Origin: Hyperoplus lanceolatus
Taxonomy: Eukaryota; Chordata; Actinopteri; Uranoscopiformes; Ammodytidae
DNA length: 64,000 nt
Direction of reading: 5' to 3'
Assembly (NCBI GenBank): GCA_026929865.2
Contig: CM049403.1
Coordinates: 1,218,001-1,282,000 of the forward strand
The notes under the pieces are model-generated. The model made no database searches, had not been told where the DNA came from, and worked only from the letters and a program-made list of their open reading frames with translations. Made by a program: the position numbers and the translations under genes. Positions 23,608 through 34,800 of this stretch are shown piece after piece; the stretch's first letter is position 1; each line of letters starts with the position of its first letter.

Positions 23608-24652
23608 GGGTGTATTCACACATGCCGTGTTTAGTTCGGTTGAAACGAACTCAGGTGCACTTCTGCCTTCAGTGCGCATCTTTCAGGCAGGTGTGAATAC
23701 AGCAATCGCACTCGGGGGCGGACCAAACAAGCGGACCGAGACCCAGCTGAAGAGGTGGTCTCGATGCGCTTCAAAACGAACTCTGCTGCAGTTCGTTTGT
23801 GGTGTGAATTTGGCCGGACTCGATCCGACCCAATTGCAGGAAGCACTGCGCCTTTGATTTCTTTTCTTTTCTTTTTTAATAAATCGCCATCAGCTTCACA
23901 TTATGGGAGAGTGTTGTTGTCGCCGTTGTTAGGAAGATTAGTTGTGGTTTGACCGGGAGCCCCGAGCGAAAATATTACAGTTGATAATGACGCGTACACA
24001 TGTTCAGCGATCAGATGGAGAGGGGAGCGTGTCCGAGCGTCTCCCGCACAGTGCCAACAGGTTCACCCTGCGCTTTGCATGAAGTGTGTGTTTTTATTTT
24101 TCTTCCCAACGTGACCGTCAATACTGTCCCTGTGTCAGTTTGGAACTGAACTGCGCCGAACTGACACCCAGCTGATACACTGCTTAATCAGCTGAGTGTC
24201 AGCTTGAGCCTATTCTTCTCTCGAGCCGCGCGTCCAACAGCAACAATACAGTAGGCTATACATTAGGCTATGTTTCACATCGTAGGCTACAAGCCACATA
24301 ACGTGGCATTGACTTAGGGCTACATCTTATAACCATATGAAACAACAATAATTAAATTTTCTTCTTCTTTATTTATAGGCTAGATGTAGGCCTTTTTATT
24401 ATTTTTAACCCCGTATAATATCAATGATATATTTCGCAGTTTTTACTTCGTTCTTCCTGCTTCTCTCCATCCCAGAATGTCTGTCCAATGAATGAATGAC
24501 CTCAGATCACGTGTGGTTTTGCTTCGTAATGCTGGTTCAATTGCAAAAGAGGCAATATGAAAGTGGACCACACCAAACAAAAAAAATCTAAACTCTATTT
24601 GGTCTGGACCAAAGCAAGTGAACTAATGGACTTTCCATGTGTGAATACACCC
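23608..24652. mobile_element. Harbinger-like MITE, tandem copy 2
   Basis: Same family and orientation as the copy at 22573-23604, starting immediately after the shared TAA (23605-23607) and ending before TAA at 24653-24655. It is 1045 bp. The copies differ by substitutions and small indels, including a short extra stretch near 24115-24170. Confidence 0.85.
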
Positions 24653-24655
24653 TAA

Positions 24656-25355
24656 GTCTTTTTCTTCGGTCCGTAGCTTGCTTCTCCTGGGGTGGTCGAT
24701 CCGAGGTCCAGCTTGCTTCCGTCCGCGAGTTCCGACGAGGCTTAACAAACTTTTCTCCGCGAAATCATGCTTTTTTATACACAACATTGGGCAGTACAGC
24801 CCTCAGTTTTTTCTAACTCTTTGTCGTCTCTATTTTGTAGGCCCTGATAGGTCCAGACATATCCCTTATCAACTTTCTCTATTTTGTAGGCTCTGATAGG
24901 TCCAGACATATCCCTGTGTGTGTGTGTGTGTGTGTGTGTCAACTCAATTCTTATACACTCTTTTAATACATTCTAACACCTCTACTGTTTCTTAAATCAA
25001 CACAATAATCAATACTTCCATCAATAATACTTCAATCAACCATTACATGGCAACATGATAATTCATTACATTTTTAATCTCTTGCTTATAGCTTGCATAA
25101 GGTTACATGGTTATAATACTCTTTGTGCTTCACATTGCATGATTATATGATTCCCTTAAGTGCTGGTATATTCTCAGAGCCTTTTCCTAGGCCTTGAGAG
25201 GCATACTGATAACATAGCATTATTATGGCTTTGTACCAGGTGGTGTGGGGCAGTTAGGGATTCAGATTACTTGACAAACACTATCACTAACGTAGGGTGT
25301 ATTTCACCCGATATTATATACCCAATAAGAAATACTTCTTGATACTACTTTTCAT
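24656..25355. other. No gene recognised; short tandem duplication and (TG)n
   Basis: The words TATTTTGTAGGC and CTGATAGGTCCAGACATATC occur twice in tandem between about 24828 and 24913, followed by (TG)n at about 24915-24939. Confidence 0.5.
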
Positions 25356-25363
25356 CTAAATAT

Positions 25364-25494
25364 TAGGGCTGTCAAGCGATTAAGAAAATTCATCAAATTA
25401 ATTACAGGCTCTGTGATTAATTAATCTAAATTAATCGCATACTTTTATGACACTTGTATACCTGTTTATAAACAGCTGTATAGCCTACTACAGT

Positions 25495-25534
<40 letters not shown>

Positions 25535-26118
25535 CTCTCGTAACTTCTGTCTCCTCCCCTCAGCCAGCTTTATACATGAACTAGCACCAAATGTTCTCAA
25601 AAAAACAAGCAGACTAAATTACAACTTTCCATCTCCCACAACAGACAGCGCTGCACTGCCACCGTTGAATCGGCATAGCCTATGCCGATTCATTCACCAT
25701 TTTCGTACTCATAGGCAAAAATATTGACACACACACAAACACACACACATGGGGCGGGTGTCCGTTTAAATGCGAGACAGCTAGCAAACAAAATAAGATT
25801 GAGATATAGGCCTACTGTTTTGAACATAGCCTACATTGTTGCACCCACTAAATCAATAATGCACGGACACTGCGGAGAATAAAGTAAGATGTCTTCCTAC
25901 CTTCATGCTTATTTGCCCGAAGCATCGCATAAACCGTCCATAGAGCCCTCGAGTCGCTACAGGTGCAGCTCATATGTCCATGGTGCAGCTCCGCACCACT
26001 TTTGCACCGGGTCAAAGGGCATTATAGAAGTGTGATTAATCTGCGTTAATTTTTTTTAATCGCGTTAATTTTTCTGTGATTAATTAATCGAAATTAACGC
26101 GTTAATTTGACAGCCCTA
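25364..26118. mobile_element. Non-autonomous hAT (TAGGGCTGTCAAGCGATTAA ends)
   Basis: It begins TAGGGCTGTCAAGCG and ends TTTGACAGCCCTA, with a perfect 8-bp duplication CTAAATAT at 25356-25363 and 26119-26126. It contains (CT)n at 25501-25531. It is 755 bp and has no transposase. Confidence 0.92.
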
Positions 26119-26126
26119 CTAAATAT

Positions 26127-26937
26127 ATTAAAGTACAACAACACATTGAGGTACATTTCTTTTATATCCCCTTACACAAAGTCTCATAAAACGAAAAAAA
26201 GGATATCATGGGGGGGTCCCTATAAAAATGCTGTAAATGCTTCTTGCTCTGGCATGCTTCTTGCTCAGTGAGGCTATATGGTGGTGTTTGGAGCTAAAGG
26301 ATGTATAGCAAATATAATGTTTACTATGAATCAAAGTATTTGACAGATTATACAGACAGGAGATAGTAATAATTATTTGATTTGCACTTTTCAAAACAAA
26401 GTTACAAAGCGCTTACATATTGTGTGCTTGGATAAAAAGTTACAATTATTTTATGAACAATAATGCTAATTTATCTATTGTTGGGTATATTTAACAAGAT
26501 AAATGAAAACGTTTGCCTCATGGTGACACAAAAGGAATATTCTGGCAGAACACCACAGTATTTATTTTTAATTTTTTGGGGACTATACATGTCTAGAGAT
26601 TTTATAATAATCCATCCAATAGTTGTTCAGACAATTCAGTCTGGATCAATGTGATGGAACAACTGATCTGCACTGCAATCCCTACAGCCATGATGCATGG
26701 CAAACAGATCAAGACACAAAACCAAGGCAAGGAGAAAGAAAAGATCAATAAGCCAATTAACCAAGTGGTTAAGAAATGATTTAATGGTAAAAAGCAGTAT
26801 CCCTGATGTTTAACTCTTACAATATCTACTGCAGAGATCCAGAACACCAAATGGCAATGTCATGAAATAATACAAGATAACTATCTGACTGTAGTGCAAC
26901 CGACATACTACTAAACATTTGGTTGGCCGAGGTGGAC
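26127..26937. other. Intergenic region downstream of dsg2, nothing recognised
   Basis: Only short frames without motifs. It may include distal 3' UTR of dsg2, but no clear polyadenylation signal was assigned. Confidence 0.4.
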
Positions 26938-26940
26938 TAA

Positions 26941-27252
26941 GGGGGCTTTCACATATACCTTGTTTGGTCCGGACTTTCGGACTTTCCCATTTGATTGACC
27001 TAAATTACAGATGTTAAACCTCCCGCGGACCAAGGTCTGGACTAAACAGGCGGATCTTGGTCCAATCTAAAGCGGTAGTCTCGGCCCCGATGGTTCGGTC
27101 AGTGTCCAGTGTGAAAAAGGTTTTGGATGGTTCGGACATTCGGACCAATTACAGGAAGTCCTTTGTGACTATCGCCTGTCACAAAGAAGAGAAATGAGCT
27201 GCTGACGGGCGAACTGTAGAGGTTGTAGGGACTTTACGGTGTGAAAGCCCCC
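26941..27252. mobile_element. Harbinger-like MITE (GGGGGCTTTCACA ends)
   Basis: The ends GGGGGCTTTCACA and TGTGAAAGCCCCC are flanked by TAA (26938-26940) and TTA (27253-27255). Internal words (GGTCCGGAC, GGACCAA) recall the 22.6-kb family. Confidence 0.8.
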
Positions 27253-27255
27253 TTA

Positions 27256-27747
27256 GAGTCGGCTCAACATTTAAAAACTTAATTTTCTGGTATTGGTCTT
27301 TGAAACTAGAAACACCCCTGACATACACTGGACAATGAGTGAAACTGGTTTGATTAACTTGATCAAATCAAATCCTTTACATGCTACATGCAAAGTTACA
27401 GAAACACTGTATCATTGCAGAAGATAATCATAAAACAAAACATCAGACAGAAATATACTTCATTGTAAAGTTAAGGCAGCTATATGTGGATATAAAAAAA
27501 TCTCAAAAACCAGGACCATTTTTGTATAAGAAAGCCCTAGGTTAGGTAGTGCAGAATGTTTAGATATAACTGTGGTTATCAAGTAGAAGCTGTAGTATGA
27601 ACTTTCAGGTACATGAGGCTCCATTCCCAGACTTTTTGCTGACCAACCCTCCACCAACAAACATTTACATGCCGACTGTCTCTCATTAACATGCTTGGGA
27701 GACTGCCTTGGAAGAAGCTCAAACTGTAAACAGTGTCTTTACCCACA
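27256..27747 (-). other. Probable dsg2 3' UTR, extent unknown
   Basis: It lies directly after the dsg2 stop. No conserved frame. No AATAAA on the minus strand was confidently found here. Confidence 0.35.
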
Positions 27748-28839
27748 TCACAATTCAGTGAATTTGTCTTGCACCACCACCTTGCGATAGGCAGGGGTTG
27801 TGTTCACTGTAGTGGTAGATGAACCCACCACTCTACTCTGAGAGCCACTTGCTGTGCTTCCCTTGCTGTAGAGGACTCTTTGAGCACCAGAGACTTCACT
27901 CTTCTGGGACAGACCTTCTGTCTGCTGGAGCAGCTGTCCTCCACTGCTTGCTGACCCTCCGACCACCAGGACTCTCTGAGACCCTGAAAGCCCTCCTGAT
28001 TGTAGAGTTCCACCCTGCATGAAGCAGGTCTGGCTCCCATTCAGCACTCTCATTGACCCTGAAGGGACTTTGCCCTCCACGACCATCATGGCTTGAGAGC
28101 CTGAGGGGTTGCCAGTGTGGATCAGATTGGAACCACCACTTGTGACCCCACTCCTCTCCACCAGCACCATGCCGGGGCCCTGGGCATGTCCACTGGACAT
28201 CACTGTCTGCCCCTGGATGACCATGCCTTGGGCAGGTCCAGTGTGGGCGCTGTTAACCAGTACCATGCCCTGTAGGTTGGTGGATGGTGCCTCAGCTACC
28301 AGCATGGTGTTCTGAACCTGTGGCTGGACTAAGTACTGCATCGGCTGCATCATGGGGGTGGTGGTATAGTAGACGGGCTGCTGCTGCTGTAGCAGGAGCA
28401 TCTGGCCTTGATTTGCCATCCCTTTCTCGACTGTAGTTATCCCTTCCCTCACAGTGGCTGTGCTTTCCTTCACAATCTGAGAACGCTCAGATGTATCACT
28501 GACCACAGTCTGCCCAGTTTCTTGGACAGTCGGTTGCAGCTTGGGTGAAGGGGGCTGAGGTTTGGTTATCATTGAACTTGATACTGAGCTTTGAGTGCTG
28601 ATTGAGGCACTGGGCAGAGGAGGGAACACTTGTTTGACTTCAGTTGTGATCTTCTTGCCTCCACAGACTTCAGCTAGGGTCTTGAACTTTGGCCCAAGGT
28701 CATCAAGGAACTGCAGGCCATTGTCAGACTCCAGGAGGCTACAGCAGCCCACTGAACCAGCAGAGGAGCCCTGGCCCTCGTAATCATAAACCAAAAGACC
28801 GTCCTTTAGTCCAAGGTTCTCATTTCCACTCATGACTTT
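27748..28839 (-). CDS. dsg2: dsg2 exon 14: catenin-binding segment and repeated tail
   Basis: The exon has 363 codons plus stop (residues 779-1141). [18 protein letters not shown] and CCSLLESD through KFKTLAEVC form the plakoglobin-binding intracellular cadherin sequence. The rest is a Pro/Ser-rich linker followed by degenerate units built on hydrophobic cores such as GMVLV, GMVIQ, MMVVEG and RVLVVGG separated by Gly/Ser stretches. These resemble the desmoglein repeat-unit domain. Acceptor TTCACAG. The terminus is VQDKFTEL. Confidence 0.95.
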   Translation of the reverse strand, partial: KVMSGNENLGLKDGLLVYDYEGQGSSAGSVGCCSLLESDNGLQFLDDLGPKFKTLAEVCGGKKITTEVKQVFPPLPSASISTQSSVSSSMITKPQPPSPKLQPTVQETGQTVVSDTSERSQIVKESTATVREGITTVEKGMANQGQMLLLQQQQPVYYTTTPMMQPMQYLVQPQVQNTMLVAEAPSTNLQGMVLVNSAHTGPAQGMVIQGQTVMSSGHAQGPGMVLVERSGVTSGGSNLIHTGNPSGSQAMMVVEGKVPSGSMRVLNGSQTCFMQGGTLQSGGLSGSQRVLVVGGSASSGGQLLQQTEGLSQKSEVSGAQRVLYSKGSTASGSQSRVVGSSTTTVNTTPAYRKVVVQDKFTEL

Positions 28840-31800
28840 CTGTGAAAAGACAAACAGGAAATCACCACTATAGGTTCTGAAGTGTAAACCCAGGACAATT
28901 TGTTATGTTGTTACATTTGCAGTTGAGCTTTCCAAGCTATAGGAGAGAACGGGGTTAGTTGTCACACGGGTTGGTTGTCACATTCGTTATATCTCCCCAC
29001 CAGTTGGCTCTGTCTCTGAAATTTTGGTATGGAAATGTCCAGTATTGAGTTCAGAGGTCACCTACATTGTCCTCTTTGGAGTAAGTCAGCTGAATTTTAG
29101 GTGAGAGGACTTTTTGTGTTTTTCATGTCAAATTATAAATTGTATTGTATATTATCTCAGTATTCTAGGATTTTACACAATGGGTTTATAACAAAACACT
29201 TTATACCTTTAAAAGGTGTGAAGGGAAAGCTATAGTTTAGATTGTTGTTAGCTAGCTAAATAGCTGTTTAGATGGTTGTAAGCCTTGATGCTAGCAAGAA
29301 ATTCCAGTCGGGGTTGGTCGTCACATTCTCTTTGGGGTTAGATGTCAGATGTTATCCAAAGGCTGCAGCCAGAAAAGGAACCCAGTAACGAAAGAAAATG
29401 TCAAGCTGTATCCTCACTGACACCCCAGAGAAGGAGAGAATAGAGCAGGAAAAGGCAGCTAGCATGCAAAAGTAAAAAAGGCCACAAAATCTAAATCACC
29501 CAGTGCATCCCAATCTAGACCAGATGCCAAGGCTACTGCACCCCAGTGCACTCCACCCCAGCTGGGGAAGAAAAAACAGGAGATAAAGAGACAGGAAGAG
29601 TCTTCATCAAATGAAGAGGATAGTTTTTGTTTGGTGTGTATGGAAACGTTCTCCAACAGCCATTCAGGGTAGGTGTGGGAGAAGTGTTGTATGTGCAACC
29701 AGTGGGCAAACAAGCTCTGCTTTGTTGGAGTGGGCAGACCCTACATTTGCCATCACTGTGACTCAGATAGTGAATGTGTGTACACACTAAGAAATGTACC
29801 TAAAAGGGTACAAATGCTTTGTCCCCCCAGTGGTACCTTAGCAGGGTACAACACTGTACCTTAAACATTGGTACATACTGTATGTGTACCTTCTTGTCTG
29901 TACCCTTAGCACATTCCTGAACCCCTAGTGACAGTAATGTACCCATTGGAAAGTTTGCTGCATTTCCTATGAAGTAAAGCAGTAATCGCCTCACTGACTT
30001 TGTTTGGACGATTATATCTGTAACCATGGCCAATCAGACAACACATTAAAGAAGTTAGTCTATTCTGATCTAAAGATTACTGCTTATGAAATGCAGAAAA
30101 CTTGCAGAATTCACATTTTCACTGTAACTTTCCAATGGGTACATTACTGTCACTAGGGGTTCAGGAATGTTCTTTTAGAGGTACAGACAAGAAGGTACAA
30201 ATATGTACCAATGTTTAAGGTACAGTGTTGTACCCAGCTAAGTTACCACTGAGGGGACAAAGCATTTGCACCCTTTAAGGACCATTCCTGTACCTTAATT
30301 TCTTAGTGTATAGCCTAGTTGAGTAGGCTATTATTGTTAGACCAGTTTGTTTTGTTCTTTATGTTGTTACATAGGCTGGTCTTAATATGGGTTTCCTGTT
30401 CGTCTTCCCTGCTCATTTTGTGTTAAGATGCATTCAGTTATATACGCCAATTTGTCAACTTGACCATACAAGTACACTTTCAAATTGAGTTGTGGCTTCT
30501 TTTTAAGATTTTCCCATCAAGATAACATTGTGACAAACAACCCTATAGTGTGTGACAACCATCCCCGTGATTGGGTTCGTTGCCACAATATGTCAGGGTG
30601 TCTTTGATGGTTAATTTCTTCTTTATAAGTTGGAAAATTATAGGGATACACATTTCAAGCCAATGCCCTAAGCTTCAATTTAATGTAGAAATGACAATTG
30701 AAAGATGTTTTGGTGATGAGAAATTCACACTAGAGTAAAAAGTGTGTTTACCAACCACGTTCTCCCTTACCTCTTATCCAGTTTGATTTGTTTGTCCACA
30801 ATTTCAAAATCATCAAAATACATTCAAGATGACAAAAGCTGTAATAGGTAACATAACCTTAAAAGTGTACATATTTAAATTATTCCTCACCTGAGTGTAG
30901 TACTCTCTAAGGAAGTGATCTGGCAGAGCCATGCCATCATACAATCCTCCACCTACTGCTGATTCTCTGGGTTCAAACCCAGAGTAGTGGCCACTATTCC
31001 TTGTCTCTGTTAGATAATCCCTGCTCATCCTTTCCGTAGAAAAACCTAGCCTTGGTGCTGATCCAAAGGTGGGTGCTTGATTAGTGGTGTCCACTTGAGT
31101 TGGCATGTTCAGTAGTGGCACCTCCTACAAATGGTCAATTATCCAAGGTTAGTGTCAACAGTTATTCTGCTTTTTCAAGCAGACATAATTTCAAAAGCGG
31201 CCTGTCTGTATGACAACATTCCTGTCCTCAACAGTGTGGTTCAAAGGTAAATATGTTGGAGTTACCGTGTTCTCTCCCTGTCCCTCGGTGCGGTAGTTAA
31301 TTAGGTGTGACTTGGTGTTGAAAGGCATCTCAGTAAAGCCCCCTGGTAGATCCGCCGCCTCCCCACAATGGCAGAAGAGCAGCAACAGAGGAATCACTGT
31401 TTAAGCAAGAAAAAAGTGTAAGTCTGACTTAGTGGATCCTTCAGAGTGATGAGACCTGCTGGAAAGACCCAAATTCATCTAAAATTAAAAAGTTAACAAT
31501 TCTCAGAATGAACCTTAAACTGGGGATGGAGACTGTTCTTATTCAGTTCTCTTCAGAAAGGTTTCTTCTTTTCTTTAAGATAATTTTTTGGTAGTATTTT
31601 TTTGCTTTATTAGACAGTTCGGATTGACGAACCTAACTGTCTAACTCCCCAACAACACTGGTTTCTTAACATTCAAAAACTGTGGATGATGGGATCCTTC
31701 ATAAACACAGTTTTGTGAGTTTTTGAGAATTAAAGGTTCAGTAAGTGATTTGGTCCTTTTAGCTAATTTCCTGTCAGTGTCTGCAATTAGCCTCCCTCGT

Positions 31801-34800
31801 CCCTATGTCACCACCACATGAACACACAGCTGTCTTCATCAGATAGTGCTGCGATGGAGAGCAGCGAGTCATCGTTCACGGGCACAGAGACCCACCTCTT
31901 TATAGCACACTGTCTCCTGATTGGATAAAACGAACGGGATACTTAAAATGTTATCTGGCAATTACTGCAAAGCTTAATGACTGGGAGACCTGTGTTATGA
32001 ACTGTGCATACTGTTTAAGTGAGTGCTGTATGAATATAGAGTGATTCAACATAGATATGAACAAAAAATATCACTTACTTCCCCTTTGATAATATGTTAA
32101 TTACTTTAATGGATGAATATATAATCATGGATCTCTAATATGTTTTTGGAAAACACTTAAGATTTTAAGATGCAGAGCTTTGTTTGTCAAAGCAATGTTA
32201 CTCCCAACCTAGCACTACTAAATATTTATGGGGCTGTATATGATATGTAATAGTCTTCAAAAGGCTTAGCATGCATTAGGTAACATCCTGTGAATTCTTA
32301 ATTTTTATAATAAGTATTAGTGCTCAACATATAAATCTACAATTCTGTTACTAGTTAAAAAGTCTACGAGATAGTTTTGGCCTTTGTTTTAAAGCATTTG
32401 CTCTGGAATTATCTTTGGCCTAAGTTTTTTGATTACACGGCCCCTCAGCAGACTATACTCACGCAGCAAGAGTAGCAGACCCAGCAATAGCAGTCCGATG
32501 CCTGCAGGTCCTAACTCTGTTCCTTTGCTGGTCCCACGGTTTCCACACACCACTCCATCTTCACAAGTACAAACTTGGACTTGCACTTTCTGTGGTTCTG
32601 GACAGGCCTCTCCCTGCTGGTCTGTCACCAGAAATTCCACCTCATAAAAGCCTGGCCACATGGTCTCCTGGGCCCTCAGGATAGCTGCAGTGTCTACAGG
32701 CAAACAAGATCAAAATGAATGTAAATAAATGAATATGTTTTATTGTCAGGTTAAGGGTAAGATTGAAGCCTACATTTGGCCTTTCTGTGTTCTAGTTCAA
32801 TAACAAGGTTATTGGTTCTGGTAGTCCTGGTCTAAGATGCATACCAGCAGCCTTGTTAATAACAAGCTCAGTGCCAGTTTTAAGGTTATAACCTGTTATT
32901 TGCTAAGCTTAAAGCAACTCATGTAGAAGTATGAGGAGTTTTCATATGGCAACCCCTAGTTGTAAAAATTGTATTTTATATATTTCTGCTCACCATTGAG
33001 ATGCTCCACCTGCCATTTGCCCGAAGTGCCCTCTGGGACGATGGTGAAGTCAAAAGGAGGTCCGTTAGGGAATAGATCCTTATCAACAGCGTTCACAATG
33101 ACAGAATCCTCCGTGATACACATAGTCTGGCTGTTACTGGTCAGAGTGGGGCATTCGTCATTAAAATCTTCCACCTGGATAGCTATGGTTCCAGTTGCTG
33201 TTTTACCGGGCATGTCTGTATTGGAAAACAGATCAGATCATTAAGCATTTGGTATTTTTCTATTACCATTCTTCAGAGACAAGTTCATAGACAACTACTG
33301 TTGATGGACAACAGGTGTAAACAACTGTTATCCCTGCTAGCACTAATGGCATGCTCAGGTTCAAGATAAAGCAAAGGCTCTCCTTTCTCTATTCATGACA
33401 ATTTGACATATGACTAATACCCCTTTCCCACCAATGAGAACCAAGTTTCAGTTTCGGGCTGGTGCTGGGGCCGGTACGTTTCACACCGGCCAGACCCGGC
33501 AACAGAGAGCAACGTCATGACGTCACTGTAAACGTCTGTGTACGACACCTGACGTCTCTGCTATCCTGGCTAGCGCGAAAGCTAGCGCTAGTTTAGGCAC
33601 AACAACAGCTGCGGATAATTTTACACGTGTTGCCTCTCGCTTTGCTTTGTTAACCAAACACGACCGATCCAGCGTATGTTCGCCGGTCGATTTGATCTCT
33701 ACATTTGGTAATTAAGTTATGTTTACGGCTCGTAGTAGCGGTGTTTTTATATATGCCGGGCATGAAGTTTTAGTTAATCTGGTTTGTCAGGATAATCCCT
33801 CCCCTGGCCCCTGACGTAAGCGGAACCAGTTTTTCAGGCTGGGAACCAGCTCTCTGGCGGCGGGAAACCAAAGAACTGGTTCCCGAACCAGGCACAATTT
33901 TGCATCTGTGGGAAAAGGGTATAATTGGTGCAGTTCGTGTTTATAATAAAACAAACAGTGTACAGATGTTAGTGGTAGCTAACACTATTGGTGGTAGCAA
34001 AAATTGTCTTTGTTTTTGTTTCATCTTTCATTTCCATATTGTCGGGTATATGGATACACACTCCATCCTGTAAAGGTCTGAAACAGAGCGTACATTTGTG
34101 TCATACCATTGCACAGTTACACGTAGTCACATACAGTTACACAGTCTGCAGTAAGAGTACATATAAAACATCTGATGCAGTCACAAAGTGGAAGATAGTA
34201 CCTTCTGAAATGCACAGTACTTTGGCCTCATATGTTCCATTGACCAGGTATAGAGATTCTCTGTCAGGCATCTTATTCAGTCTGATCTCAGCAGTGTCTG
34301 GGTCGATGGTTAGCCAGTTGTCAGGGTCCCAACCTTTGACATATCTGCAGCAGGAATAAGCTGTGTCACTTCTTATGAGTGTAGGAAATGAGGCATTCAT
34401 GTTTATGTGTTTGTGTATCCACTGACCTGACATTCTTAGCTTCTTTCCTTGTGTCTTTATCCGTTGCAGGGTAGCGGGCAATAACATCCTTCATGTTGAA
34501 GTTGCCTCCTTCTGACATGGGTATAGCTTTGGTTTTAGGTTCAAATCCCGGGCCCTCAATCTGGTTCTTTACATTGACTTTGATTGGATAGGTTTTCAAT
34601 TTGGTCCCACCTTGCCATGAAGACCCACTTGCACCACTTGCTCCCCCTCCCCCTCCTGCTGCCCCGCCTGCTCCTGTTCCTGCTCCCCCTCCTCCTCCCC
34701 CCCCTGACCCTCCTCCTCCCCCCCCTGACCCTCCTCCTCCTCCCCCCCCTGACCCTCCTCCCCCTCCTCCTCCGATACCTATACTACCTCCAGAACTTGC

